DNA from: Bacteroidota bacterium
GTDB taxonomy: Bacteria > Bacteroidota > Bacteroidia > Chitinophagales > Chitinophagaceae
DNA: 33,934 nucleotides
Reading direction: 5' to 3'
Assembly (NCBI GenBank): GCA_013286305.1
Contig: JABDFW010000032.1
Span: forward strand, 1-33,934
In this document: one piece after another, positions 1 to 9,415 of the stretch
Layout: each line of letters opens with the position of its first letter
Numbering within the stretch: the first letter of the stretch is position 1
The notes under the pieces: model-generated
The model's input: only the letters and a program-made list of their open reading frames with translations
The model's database searches: none
What the model was told of the DNA's origin: nothing
Made by a program: the position numbers and the translations under genes

Positions 1-240
1 ATTGATAACTTTATAGAAAATAAAAATATCCATTTTTATCAACCCGAATTTAAATGGAATTTTATCGCCGCTGATCCCGATGACAACAAATTTGTTGATT
101 GCGCTATTGCCGCAAATGCAGACTATATAATTACAAATGACGCTCACTTTACGGTTCTTAAAAACATTCCTTTCCCACGCGTAAATGTGTTAACATTGCA
201 GCAGTTTATTACATTAATAACTGAAGGTAAAACCAACTAA
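1..240 (+). CDS. PIN-domain toxin, C-terminal part (5' end outside window)
   Basis: The reading frame is open from base 1 to a TAA at 238-240 and gives the last 79 residues of a protein. They contain the second half of a PIN ribonuclease fold: D-P-D-D-N-K-F-V-D (visible residues 25-33) and T-N-D-A-H-F (45-50), which carry conserved acidic metal-binding residues of the family. The pattern matches the 'putative toxin component, PIN family' group (COG1569-like), usually encoded after a small antitoxin gene that would lie upstream of this window. PIN toxins are Mg-dependent endoribonucleases; that activity is inferred from the family. The stop lies 5 nt before uppP, so the two may share a transcript. 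I am fairly sure of the fold, less sure of a working toxin-antitoxin role. Confidence 0.8.
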   Translation: MDNFIENKNIHFYQPEFKWNFIAADPDDNKFVDCAIAANADYIITNDAHFTVLKNIPFPRVNVLTLQQFITLITEGKTN

Positions 241-245
241 AAATT

Positions 246-1043
246 ATGAGCATTGTTCATACCATTATCCTTGCCATTGTTGAAGGCCTGACTGAATTTT
301 TACCGGTTTCCTCAACCGGCCACATGATAGTTACCAGTTCGCTAATGGGTATTGAAAAAGATGAGTTTACCAAATTGTTTGAAATAGCTATTCAATTGGG
401 CGCCATTCTTTCCGTAGTAGTTTTATACTCAAAAAAGTTTTTTGACTTCAGCCGCTGGCAATTTTATATAAAGCTTATTGTAGCAGTTATACCTGCACTG
501 GTATTAGGCGCGTTTTTCTCTGATAAAATAGATACCCTTCTTGAAAGCCCCCTAACTGTCGCGGTCGCCTTTATAGCCGGTGGTATTATTCTATTATTTG
601 TTGACAACTTTTTTGTTAACCAAACTATTGACGACGATAAAAATATAACCTATGCAAAAGGCTTCATTATAGGTATTTGGCAATGCCTTGCTATGATACC
701 GGGTGTAAGCCGCAGCGCCGCCAGCATTATTGGTGGTATGCAGCAAAAGCTAACCAGGAGGCTTGCTGCGGAATTTTCTTTCTTTCTTGCTGTGCCCACT
801 ATGGCAGCTGCAACAGGTTATAAACTGCTGAAGGCGTATAAAACAAATCCTGAAATGTTGAAGAATAAAGATAACCTGATCGCTTTAGGCATTGGCAACG
901 TAATTGCTTTTGTAGTTGCCATGATAGCTATTAAGTTCTTTATTACTTATTTGCAAAAGCATGGCTTTAAATTGTTTGGATGGTACCGTATTATTGCCGG
1001 TATTGTAATACTTATCCTTATTTATACAGGTAAAATAGCTTAA
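246..1043 (+). CDS. uppP: Undecaprenyl-diphosphatase UppP (BacA)
   Basis: This integral membrane enzyme dephosphorylates undecaprenyl diphosphate to the monophosphate, recycling the lipid carrier for peptidoglycan and other surface polymers; overexpression is known to raise bacitracin resistance. The 265-residue length is normal. The two family signatures are present: E-G-L-T-E-F-L-P-V-S-S-T-G-H at residues 13-26 (catalytic Glu17 and His26) and P-G-V-S-R-S-A-A in the middle of the protein, which supplies the active-site Arg and Ser. Hydrophobic segments fill most of the rest. The start ATG lies 5 nt after the PIN-gene stop, with no clear Shine-Dalgarno sequence, as is usual in Bacteroidota. 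High confidence. Confidence 0.96.
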   Translation: MSIVHTIILAIVEGLTEFLPVSSTGHMIVTSSLMGIEKDEFTKLFEIAIQLGAILSVVVLYSKKFFDFSRWQFYIKLIVAVIPALVLGAFFSDKIDTLLESPLTVAVAFIAGGIILLFVDNFFVNQTIDDDKNITYAKGFIIGIWQCLAMIPGVSRSAASIIGGMQQKLTRRLAAEFSFFLAVPTMAAATGYKLLKAYKTNPEMLKNKDNLIALGIGNVIAFVVAMIAIKFFITYLQKHGFKLFGWYRIIAGIVILILIYTGKIA

Positions 1044-1114
1044 TTGATCATTGGAATAGCAAAACCTTGTATTATCGCTTTAAATCATTAATTTTTCATT
1101 CTTAATTAACAGGA

Positions 1115-2426
1115 ATGCAAACTGCTTCTAAAAAAGTGGTGAATGGATGGGCCATGTACGACTGGGCAAACAGTACTTACAGCCTTGTAATAACATCCAC
1201 CATTTTCCCAATGTATTATACTTTTGTCACCCCTAATCCTATAATCCTTTTTGGAAGAACGTTTGACAGGGATGCGCTCGCATCTTACGCCATTTCGCTC
1301 TCGTTCCTCATTATTGCAATTCTTTCACCGGTATTGTCCTCCATTGCAGATTATAAAGGCAACAAAAAATCTTTCATGAAGTTTTTTTTGTTACTTAGGC
1401 TCCTTAGCCTGTTGCCTGATGTTTTTCTTTACAAAAGACAATATTGGATTCGGGTTATTTTTATCTATAGTAGCATCAATAGGTTATTGCGGAAGCATTG
1501 TTTTTTATAATGCGTACTTACCGGAAATAGCGGCAGAGGAAGACCAGGACAGGGTAAGTGCCAAAGGCTTCGCATTGGGGTACATTGGAAGCGTGATACT
1601 AATGATAGCATGTTTGGCGCTGATATTTATGACCAAAGACAGCGACTTTGGAAAGCAATTTTGGCCTGAAAAAATATCGTTTGTTCTTGTAGGTATCTGG
1701 TGGACAGGTTTTGCCCAAATAACTTTTAGCCGTTTACCACCTTCAAAAGCCTCCGAGCGGCGCCCTGAACACAGCATTCTTACCAACGGTTTTCACGAAT
1801 TAAAAAAAGTTTGGAACCAGTTACAACACCATCCTGTACTTAAAAGGTACCTGCTTAGTTTTTTCTTTTACAATATGGGTGTACAAACGGTAATGTACAT
1901 GGCAACTTATTTTGCCGCAGGTGAAATAAAAATGGAATCTACCCAGTTAATCATAACAATTTTAATTATTCAGCTTGTTGCTATTGGCGGCGCTTATCTT
2001 TTTTCTATTCTTTCAAAAGCAACGAATAATATTTTTTCCCTGGCTGTACTTGTAATTTGCTGGATTGGGATATGCATTGGTGCATATTTTACCAAAACAG
2101 CTTTCGAATTTTACTTTCTTGCATTTGCTGTTGGTATGGTGATGGGAGGAATACAATCAATATCAAGGTCAACCTACTCAAAGTTTCTGCCGGAAACGCA
2201 TGACACTGCTTCTTATTTCAGTTTTTATGATGTATGCGATAAAATTGGTACTGTAATAGGTACTTTATCTTTTGGTTATGTAGCAGAAGTATTTGGCGGT
2301 ATGCGTAACTCGGTACTGGCTTTAATGACCTATTTTATCATTGGTTTTATATTACTGATGTTTGTAAGAAGAAAGAAAGACAATACTAGGGCTGCCTTTG
2401 AACCACAAATAGTAACAGCAATATAG
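1115..2426 (+). pseudogene. MFS transporter, UMF1/Atg22-like, interrupted by a one-base frameshift
   Basis: Two overlapping frames encode one protein. The first (from ATG 1115) starts with N-G-W-A-M-Y-D-W-A-N-S, the typical opening of the UMF1 (Atg22-like) branch of the major facilitator superfamily, and runs to about residue 91. At 1382-1389 there is a run of eight T; in the frame as written the protein then becomes unrelated and stops at 1510. Removing one T joins it to the second frame, which continues with G-S-L-A-C-C-L-M-F-F-F-T-K-D-N and further hydrophobic helices to 2426. The repaired protein would be 436 residues, a normal length for the family with about 12 helices. The substrate is unknown; relatives are linked to amino-acid or sugar efflux. 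The slip may be a real mutation, phase variation in the T run, or a sequencing error. Confidence 0.85.
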
Positions 2427-2443
2427 ATAAAAGCCGGACATGA

Positions 2444-3313
2444 ATGAACCTTTATACTGTTAATACAGAACTTTTTAAACTGGACGGTGGTGCAATGTTT
2501 GGGGTAGTGCCTAAAAGCATTTGGAACAAGCTTAACCCCGCTGATGAAAATAACCTGTGCAACTGGGCGATGCGCTTACTGTTGATCGAGGATGGCAATA
2601 AGTTAATACTAATTGATACAGGTATTGGCGATAAGCAGGATGCTAAATTTTTCAGTCATTATTACCTGCATGGCAATGATACGCTTGACGGATCATTAAA
2701 GGCACTCGGATTTAGTAAGGATGATATTACAGATGTTATTTTAACGCACCTGCATTTTGATCATTGCGGGGGAAGTATAATAAGGGAGGACGGCCTTTTA
2801 AAGCCTGCTTTTAAAAATGCCATATACTGGAGCAATGAACAGCACTGGCAATGGGCAACACAGCCTAATGACCGCGAAAAAGCATCGTTTCTTATAGAAA
2901 ATATCTTACCCATACAGCAAAGCGGGCAATTAAAATTTGTTGGAACCCCTTTGGATGCGGTTGAAAGCTCCGGGCCATTGGGTTCAGCATTTTTCAACGA
3001 TAATATTTCTTTGCGTTTTGTAAACGGGCATACCAGCATGATGATGTTGCCTCAAATAAAATATAGGCAAAGAACAATAGTATATATGGCAGACCTGCTG
3101 CCGGCTGCAGCACATATACCCATACCTTATGTTATGGCGTACGATATGTTTCCGCTTACCACATTAAAAGAAAAAAAATCGTTCCTTAAAGAAGCAGTTG
3201 AAAATGATTATATTTTATTCTTTGAGCATGATGCTGTAAATGAGTGCTGTACATTACAACAAACGGAAAAAGGTATAAAGCAGCAGGAAGTTTTTAAATT
3301 AAGCGGGATATAG
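2444..3313 (+). CDS. Metallo-beta-lactamase-fold hydrolase (glyoxalase II/lactonase-like)
   Basis: A 289-residue cytoplasmic protein, no signal peptide. The binuclear metal site is visible: H-L-H-F-D-H at residues 102-107, a later His in F-V-N-G-H (His196), the bridging Asp in Y-M-A-D-L-L-P (Asp217) and a final His in F-F-E-H-D (His262). This spacing fits the MBL superfamily group of N-acyl-homoserine lactonases and related esterases (COG0491), but the substrate cannot be told from sequence. The gene starts 17 nt after the MFS gene, so the two are probably cotranscribed. A second ATG four bases upstream is out of frame. Fold certain, reaction unknown. Confidence 0.88.
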   Translation: MNLYTVNTELFKLDGGAMFGVVPKSIWNKLNPADENNLCNWAMRLLLIEDGNKLILIDTGIGDKQDAKFFSHYYLHGNDTLDGSLKALGFSKDDITDVILTHLHFDHCGGSIIREDGLLKPAFKNAIYWSNEQHWQWATQPNDREKASFLIENILPIQQSGQLKFVGTPLDAVESSGPLGSAFFNDNISLRFVNGHTSMMMLPQIKYRQRTIVYMADLLPAAAHIPIPYVMAYDMFPLTTLKEKKSFLKEAVENDYILFFEHDAVNECCTLQQTEKGIKQQEVFKLSGI

Positions 3314-3563
3314 CTTTTTTACCCCTTTTTTTAAAACTCCCGCGTTTAAAAAAGTCTTTGCCGTGGCTTAAGTGGCAAAAAATAATATTTAAGTTATATT
3401 TAAGGCAGGCAGGCAAATTAATAAAAGCATAATTCGTACTTACTATAACTAACTGGCCAATGTTTTAGGTTGCAAATAAAAACAACGCTTAAAAAACGCC
3501 TCATTGTTTAATTATCAGCCTAATATTGCGGTTAACACACTTCGTAGTTCGTTAATCTCTTTT

Positions 3564-6500
3564 ATGAGAATCAGCTTATCCTCAAAAAACAAATTTTTAA
3601 TTAAACTGCAGGCGGTACTACTATTTATTTTCGTTCTTATTTCAACCTGTTGCCGCGCACAGGTTCTGTCTAACAGCGGAAAGGATTTCTGGCTGGGTTA
3701 TGGCGCTCACGCATCTATGTTCAACGCTGATGGAACAGTAAATAAAACAACAGGCGGCACACAGGAAATGCGCCTGTATTTAAGTTCTTTTATTACAGCT
3801 AATATAACCATAGAAATGCCTTTAACAGGGTGGCGCCAAACAATAACATTAACAACCAGCCCGGTAGAGGTGATAATACCAAAAACAGGACCGAATGACG
3901 CGAGATTAACAGCAGAAGGTATCTTTAATACAGGCATTCATATCTCAAGCGACCAGCCAATAACTGCAGTTTGCCATATGTATGATCAGGGTAGCTCGGC
4001 CTCATCATTACTAATACCGGTTGAAATATTAGGGCAGGATTATTACACGCTGGGAGCTAAACAGGCTGCGCAGGAAAATAATTCATTTTCCTGGTGTTTT
4101 GTTGCAGCAACTGAAGATTCTACCCTGCTTGAAATTACGCCTTCTGCAAATACGCAACAACATATTGCAAACGTTCCGTTTACGCAGGTATTGCAAAAAG
4201 GGCAAATATTAAATCTTATAGGCGCACTTACAGGTACCATTGGAAATATAAATACCGGGGTAGATTTAACCGGTACCAGGATAAGAACATTAAGCACCGG
4301 TATTGGGCCTTGCAAAAAAATAGCCGTATTCACCGGCAGTTCAAACACTTTAATTTCATGTGCATCTTCGGGAACGGCTGATGATCTTTTTCAACAGGTA
4401 TTTCCGTACAGGGCGTGGGGCAAAATGTTTATCACGGTACCCACCGTAAATATGGATATGAACTTGTACAGGGTATTTATAAATAACCCTTCAACCAGGG
4501 TTACCGTTAACGGCATACTGTTAACTAACCCCGTTAACGGCAAATATTACGAATTTCAAACCAATAAAGTAAGTGAAATTGCTTCAACTCTTCCCATACT
4601 TGTTGCCCAATATATTACTTCAGAAGGGCAATGCGGAAATACTGGTAATGGTACAAACGGAGATCCTGAGATGATCTATTTAACCCCGCTAAATTATGCG
4701 ATAGCAAGTACTTTGGTTGAAAGCCCGCAATATTATGCCATCACTTCTAACTACGTTAACGTGGTGCTTAATACGGTAACCATAGATTCTTTTTTTATTG
4801 ATAAAGTAAAGATGGCTTCTTTTTTTAAACCTTGCCCCTTTAACGCTTCTTTTTCTTACGCCCAAATTCCATTAACACAAGGAATTCATTTTTTACATAT
4901 AGATTCTCTATCCTTTACAGCAACTGCCTATGGATATGGCAATAATGAAAGTTATGGTTACAACGCGGGCATTAATATGGGTAAACTTTCGGCTTTTGCT
5001 GAAATGAATCCTTATTCAATTTCAACCGTGCAAAAAATTTGTAAAACGGTTCCTTTCACCATGTACATTGATGTAAAGATAAAACCAACCGAAATGATCT
5101 TTGATTTTCAAAAAAATCAATTCCTCTCGCCAAATAATATAGTTGACCTTATTAACCCGGTACCAGACAGCGCTTATTTATCCGGGTTTGATACTTTTTA
5201 CAGATACAAATTGCCTTCTGCATATAATTATGCCGAAAACGGTTCCACATCTTTCCCGGTAAATATTACTTTATTTCTTCCAACCGCAGAAGGGTGCATT
5301 GAGCAAAGAAATGTTTTATATACTGTTGCTACATCAGAAAAGCCCGTTGCAGGTATTTCTGTAAATTATAATTCGTGCTCCATTGACACGCTATTTTTAA
5401 GCGACAGCTCAACAGTGCCCAGTGGACGATTTATAAACTGGCTATGGAATTTTGGCGACGGCACATCCCTGGCCAATCAACAAAACCCTGGCAAAAAATA
5501 TACCGCTTATGGCAATTATAAAATTTCACTCCGTTCAATAACTGATATAGGATGCTTTGCTGATACTTCAAAGATCATTTCTCTTAATGCTCCACCTGTC
5601 GCCAATTTTGGATTTTCAGGGCTTTATTGCCCGTTCAATAATATCCAGTTTACAGATTCTTCAACGGTCTTAAATCCATGGAGGATCGCAAAATGGCAAT
5701 GGGACTTTGGCGATGGCACTGCATCAACAACACAAGACCAGGTTAAACAATATAACGCAGGCGGTAATTATAATGTAAAGCTGGTAATATATACCGATAA
5801 GGATTGTGTGGACTCGATTGTGAAGCCAATTAGTATATTTATAGCTGATACTTTCACGCAGTTTATTACTATCAAAAATCCGTTTGCAGTTTCCATTACA
5901 CAAAAGGTGTGCAGCACAGAACCATTTAATATATCAGCCACATTTACCCTAAGACAGGCACAGTTACACTGGGATTTTTTAGGTAATGCAAAGCTTACCC
6001 CTAATAACAATATTGATATACTTAGCCCGGCTCCTGATAGTGTTTATTTTAATGGTACAGACTCTTTTTTCCGGTATTCTTTACCCGCAAATTACAGCTA
6101 TAGTGGAGCAGATTCATTCGCGGTAAAGCTTACCGTATTCACTCCTACAAAAGGAGGATGCCTTTCGCAAACTGTATTTAATTATACCATACACGTTTCA
6201 CAAAAACCAGTGGCCGACTGGGCGTTAAACTATAACCCCTGCTCGAATGATACCCTTTATTTTAAAGATCAGTCAAATTCATTTGGCGACACAACAATAC
6301 TTTGGCAATGGAGTTTTGGCGATGGTACTATAGATTCAGTTAATAACCCGGTTATGAAATATACAGACTATGGTGATTATGCAGTATCCCTGCACATTGT
6401 TACCAATATTGGATGTTTTGCGGATACAAGTAAACCAGTATCGTTAAGCCCTGCGCCTGTTACAGGTTTTGGGTTTAGCGGCGTTCTTTTTTGCCCCAAT

Positions 6501-7211
6501 GCAAATATTATTTTTACTGATTCATCTACTATACAGGCGCCGTGGAAAATTGTAAAATGGCAATGGAATTTTGGTGATGGCACCTCCTCAGCTTCGCAAA
6601 ATATTTCCAAACAATATGCGGATTCCGGTAATTACAGTGTACAGCTTATTGCCGGCAGCGATCATAATTGCAATGATACGCTTACAAAACCTATCAACAT
6701 TTATAGCATACCCACAATAAATGTACTAACGGATTATTATGTTGGTGAAGGTGCCCCTTTTCAAATAACACCGGCTTATACAGGCACAGGATTGACATAT
6801 TTATGGACACCTCCTGATTATTTGAATAACGACACAATTGCATATCCCCTTACAACACCTCTAAAAGATATTATTTATACTGTAACTGTTACGGGGAATG
6901 GCGGTTGCCAGGCCGCTGCAAATATTGATGTTCATGTAGAAAAATTGATCAGTGTGCCTAATGCCTTTTCACCAAACGGCGACGGCATTAACGATAAATG
7001 GATGATTGGCAATATTGAAGGATACCCCAACTGCATTGTGAAAATATTCAGCAGAAGCGGCCAGTTAGTTTTCAGTTCTGTGGGATATAATAAGCCGTGG
7101 GATGGCACGCTTAATGGTAAACCTTTGCCCATAGGCACCTACTATTATATAATAGATACCAAACAAAAACTATTCCCTGGAAAAAGTGGATATGTGGTAA
7201 TATTAAGATAA
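3564..7211 (+). CDS. Secreted PKD-repeat protein with type IX secretion (CHU_C) C-terminal domain
   Basis: A 1215-residue extracellular or cell-surface protein. I start at ATG 3564 because it opens a signal peptide (residues 1-33: basic, hydrophobic, ending C-C-R-A-Q); a TTG 60 bases earlier would add an unlikely extension. After the signal comes an IgGFc-binding-like region (G-K-D-F-W-L-G-Y-G, about 37-300), known in many Bacteroidota surface proteins. Then two copies of a roughly 270-residue block (about 484-758 and 775-1047), each with a C-x(n)-P-F region and two PKD domains marked by W-x-W-x-F-G-D-G-T. Residues from about 1129 (V-P-N-A-F-S-P-N-G-D-G to the terminal V-V-I-L-R) form the gliding-motility/type B sorting domain that directs export through the type IX system. 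Role inferred: adhesin or surface scaffold. It stands alone, with a convergent gene downstream. Confidence 0.9.
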   Translation: MRISLSSKNKFLIKLQAVLLFIFVLISTCCRAQVLSNSGKDFWLGYGAHASMFNADGTVNKTTGGTQEMRLYLSSFITANITIEMPLTGWRQTITLTTSPVEVIIPKTGPNDARLTAEGIFNTGIHISSDQPITAVCHMYDQGSSASSLLIPVEILGQDYYTLGAKQAAQENNSFSWCFVAATEDSTLLEITPSANTQQHIANVPFTQVLQKGQILNLIGALTGTIGNINTGVDLTGTRIRTLSTGIGPCKKIAVFTGSSNTLISCASSGTADDLFQQVFPYRAWGKMFITVPTVNMDMNLYRVFINNPSTRVTVNGILLTNPVNGKYYEFQTNKVSEIASTLPILVAQYITSEGQCGNTGNGTNGDPEMIYLTPLNYAIASTLVESPQYYAITSNYVNVVLNTVTIDSFFIDKVKMASFFKPCPFNASFSYAQIPLTQGIHFLHIDSLSFTATAYGYGNNESYGYNAGINMGKLSAFAEMNPYSISTVQKICKTVPFTMYIDVKIKPTEMIFDFQKNQFLSPNNIVDLINPVPDSAYLSGFDTFYRYKLPSAYNYAENGSTSFPVNITLFLPTAEGCIEQRNVLYTVATSEKPVAGISVNYNSCSIDTLFLSDSSTVPSGRFINWLWNFGDGTSLANQQNPGKKYTAYGNYKISLRSITDIGCFADTSKIISLNAPPVANFGFSGLYCPFNNIQFTDSSTVLNPWRIAKWQWDFGDGTASTTQDQVKQYNAGGNYNVKLVIYTDKDCVDSIVKPISIFIADTFTQFITIKNPFAVSITQKVCSTEPFNISATFTLRQAQLHWDFLGNAKLTPNNNIDILSPAPDSVYFNGTDSFFRYSLPANYSYSGADSFAVKLTVFTPTKGGCLSQTVFNYTIHVSQKPVADWALNYNPCSNDTLYFKDQSNSFGDTTILWQWSFGDGTIDSVNNPVMKYTDYGDYAVSLHIVTNIGCFADTSKPVSLSPAPVTGFGFSGVLFCPNANIIFTDSSTIQAPWKIVKWQWNFGDGTSSASQNISKQYADSGNYSVQLIAGSDHNCNDTLTKPINIYSIPTINVLTDYYVGEGAPFQITPAYTGTGLTYLWTPPDYLNNDTIAYPLTTPLKDIIYTVTVTGNGGCQAAANIDVHVEKLISVPNAFSPNGDGINDKWMIGNIEGYPNCIVKIFSRSGQLVFSSVGYNKPWDGTLNGKPLPIGTYYYIIDTKQKLFPGKSGYVVILR

Positions 7212-7232
7212 ACCACTTTGCTAAATACTCAT

Positions 7233-7673
7233 TTAAATTGCAGCCAATTTTTTTAAAACTTCTAATGCCCTGTCTGCATCTTTTTTGGGCACAAAAATAT
7301 GGTCGTGATAATAAGCAGCAACTATGTTACAGCTTATTCCTTCTTCTGCAAGGGCTTTTGAGAAAGTGGCGGTTAACCCAATTGCTTCCAGTGAAGAATG
7401 TACCGTAAGTGTTATCCATGATGCAATAAAACTATAGGGGAGGTTTAATTCATCAGCCAGGTCTTTAGAAATAATAATCGTTGTCCCTTCCTTTTCTTTG
7501 AATGAACTTACTACGTGAGAATGGTCTATTTGAATTCCGGAAGGAAGGATACAAAATACATAATCACCTTCATTAAGTTCAGGCTTCATTGATTTAAGAA
7601 GGACTGCAAGATCGGCTTCACCAATGCTCCCGTGATCCAAAGGAGAATAATATACTACAGGCAATGACCGCAT
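7233..7673 (-). CDS. ACT-domain protein (COG3602-like)
   Basis: A 146-residue soluble protein. The N-terminal half has E-G-D-Y-V-F-C-I-L-P (about 35-44) and the C-terminal half an ACT/CASTOR-type fold with L-P-Y-S-F-I-A-S-W-I-T-L-T-V-H-S-S-L-E-A-I-G-L-T-A and I-S-C-N-I-V-A-A-Y-Y-H-D-H-I-F-V-P. This two-ACT pattern fits the COG3602 family (ACT_3/ACT_7), thought to bind small ligands such as amino acids; the real ligand is not known. The gene begins 30 nt after pheS ends and is on the same strand, so it is probably the second gene of a pheS operon, which may hint at an amino-acid link. Family confident, role unknown. Confidence 0.85.
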   Translation of the reverse strand: MRSLPVVYYSPLDHGSIGEADLAVLLKSMKPELNEGDYVFCILPSGIQIDHSHVVSSFKEKEGTTIIISKDLADELNLPYSFIASWITLTVHSSLEAIGLTATFSKALAEEGISCNIVAAYYHDHIFVPKKDADRALEVLKKLAAI

Positions 7674-7703
7674 TTTTAAATATAGGTATTTTTTTTCCGC
7701 TAA

Positions 7704-8735
7704 TTAAACTGCACCGGTAAATTGCCGGAGGAACCGCACGTCGTTTTGCGAATATAAGCGAAGGTCGTTAACACGATATTTTAACTGGCACACACGCTCA
7801 ATGCCCATGCCAAAAGCAAAGCCAGTATATTTGTTTGAATCTATATTAAAATTTTCCAGCACTTTGGGGTGCACCATGCCACTACCTAAAATTTCTACCC
7901 AGCCGGTGTGCTTGCAAACGTTGCAGCCACTGCCGCCGCAAATAAGACAGCTAATATCCATTTCGGCGCTTGGCTCGGTAAAGGGGAAATAAGAAGGGCG
8001 AAAACGCACCTTAATATCCTTACCAAACATTTCCTGCACAAAAAAGTAAAGGGTTTGTTTCAGGTCTGCAAAACTCACATGCTCATCCACGCTTAACCCT
8101 TCTACCTGGTGAAAAAAGCAGTGCGCCCTCGCGCTAATGGTTTCGTTCCTATAAACACGGCCGGGACATATAACACGAATTGGTGGTTTCTGTTTTTCCA
8201 TCACTCTTGCCTGCACACTGCTGGTATGTGTACGTAATAACCATGAAGGGTTTTGACTAATGTAAAAGGTGTCCTGCATATCTCGGGCAGGGTGGTCTTC
8301 GGGCAGGTTCATTGAGCCAAAGTTGTGCCAGTCATCTTCAATCTCAGGCCCTTCAGCTACCGCAAATCCCAAACGCTTAAAAATGGAAACGATCTGGTTA
8401 CGAACTATAATTAAAGGGTGTCTTGTTCCAACTCCAAAATCATCACCGGGCAGTGACCAGTCTATACCGTCCGAATGTTGAGCAATATGCAAAGAGTTAT
8501 TATTTTTTAGCTCCTCAAACTTAGTTTCTACAAATTGCTTGAACTCATTCAATATTAACCCGAACTCTTTTTTGCTTTCATTGGGCACACTCTTCATTTC
8601 ACCCATAACAGACTTAACAATACCTTTAGTGCCAAGGTATTTTATACGAAATTCTTCCACTGCATCTGCATTAGCTGCTGTATATTCAGCAACTTCCTGT
8701 TTATAGTTTTTTATCTGTTGTAACAACTGTTCCAT
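7704..8735 (-). CDS. pheS: Phenylalanine--tRNA ligase alpha subunit
   Basis: Catalytic subunit of the heterotetrameric PheRS that charges tRNA-Phe in the cytoplasm. The 343-residue length is normal. There is an N-terminal coiled-coil tRNA arm (about 1-90), then G-x-x-H-P-L (motif 1 area), R-V-Y-R-N-E (motif 2), the Cys-rich C-L-I-C-G-G-S-G-C-N-V-C insert seen in many bacterial PheS proteins, and G-F-A-F-G-M-G-I-E-R motif 3 with the conserved end L-R-x-Y-S-Q-N-D-V-R-F-L. No pheT is adjacent here; in Bacteroidota the two subunits are often encoded apart. A weak -7 candidate (TATCTTCG on the minus strand, 8740-8747) sits five bases before the ATG. Function certain. Confidence 0.97.
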   Translation of the reverse strand: MEQLLQQIKNYKQEVAEYTAANADAVEEFRIKYLGTKGIVKSVMGEMKSVPNESKKEFGLILNEFKQFVETKFEELKNNNSLHIAQHSDGIDWSLPGDDFGVGTRHPLIIVRNQIVSIFKRLGFAVAEGPEIEDDWHNFGSMNLPEDHPARDMQDTFYISQNPSWLLRTHTSSVQARVMEKQKPPIRVICPGRVYRNETISARAHCFFHQVEGLSVDEHVSFADLKQTLYFFVQEMFGKDIKVRFRPSYFPFTEPSAEMDISCLICGGSGCNVCKHTGWVEILGSGMVHPKVLENFNIDSNKYTGFAFGMGIERVCQLKYRVNDLRLYSQNDVRFLRQFTGAV

Positions 8736-8898
8736 GCAGCGAAGATAAGAAGTTTGCCGTTTGCAGCTAATTCAGGCTTAATCCTGCAAACTCTTTTTAT
8801 CTAAAGCAAGTTGATGTTATACTAGCCCTTATCTTTTACTATAATCCTTACAATCTTTTTAATCCCCCTCCAGAGGAGTCCATTGGAAAAATCCCTGT

Positions 8899-9354
8899 TC
8901 AGAAATTTTTATACACATCCGGGTTATGTTTTTGCATAAACCTTTTACTAACCTCTTCCGTAAATCTTGTCCATCCAAATTGTTCGTACAATCCGTGTGC
9001 ATCCATAGTTCCTAACACCCACCTGCGCAATGTTTGCAGGTCAGGGTGTGCATGTATTACTTCAAGCAGCCATTTAGATAAACCTTTTCCCCTGTGAGGT
9101 GATAAAATAAATACATCTGCCAGGTAAGCAAAGGTGGCCTTATCGGTTACCACTCTCGCAAAACCAATTTGCTTTTCATTACAAAAAACACCAAAGCATA
9201 ATGAGTTAACGACAGATCTTTCCACGATCTCTTTTGGGATACCCATGGCCCAATAAGACTCTTCAGATAAATACTGATGAATTAAATCCACATCCATTTT
9301 GGTGCTGTCTGTTGTAATACCATACTCACCCTTTATTGCCTCAAAGTGTTGCAT
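8899..9354 (-). CDS. GNAT-family N-acetyltransferase
   Basis: A 151-residue cytoplasmic protein with one acetyltransferase domain. The acetyl-CoA-binding motif A is visible as L-A-D-V-F-I-L-S-P-H-R-G-K-G-L-S-K-W-L (about 84-102), preceded by the beta strand I-G-F-A-R-V-V-T-D and followed by G-L-Y-E-Q-F-G-W motif B. It resembles a common small GNAT subgroup of unknown substrate. The gene is monocistronic: 163 bases of unassigned DNA lie downstream before pheS, and it has its own promoter candidate upstream. Fold is clear; substrate unknown. Confidence 0.88.
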   Translation of the reverse strand: MQHFEAIKGEYGITTDSTKMDVDLIHQYLSEESYWAMGIPKEIVERSVVNSLCFGVFCNEKQIGFARVVTDKATFAYLADVFILSPHRGKGLSKWLLEVIHAHPDLQTLRRWVLGTMDAHGLYEQFGWTRFTEEVSKRFMQKHNPDVYKNF

Positions 9355-9375
9355 ACGCTATAGATTATGTAATAA

Positions 9376-9407
9376 CAAATGTACAGTTGAAAATATCACT
9401 TGTTAAA
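9376..9407 (-). promoter_or_regulatory. Bacteroidota promoter of the GNAT gene
   Basis: On the minus strand TACATTTG (9376-9383) matches the -7 consensus TAnnTTTG exactly, and TTTA lies 20 bases upstream at the -33 position. Transcription would start about 15-20 bases before the ATG at 9354. Inferred from consensus only. Confidence 0.5.
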
Positions 9408-9415
9408 TAGCTTGT

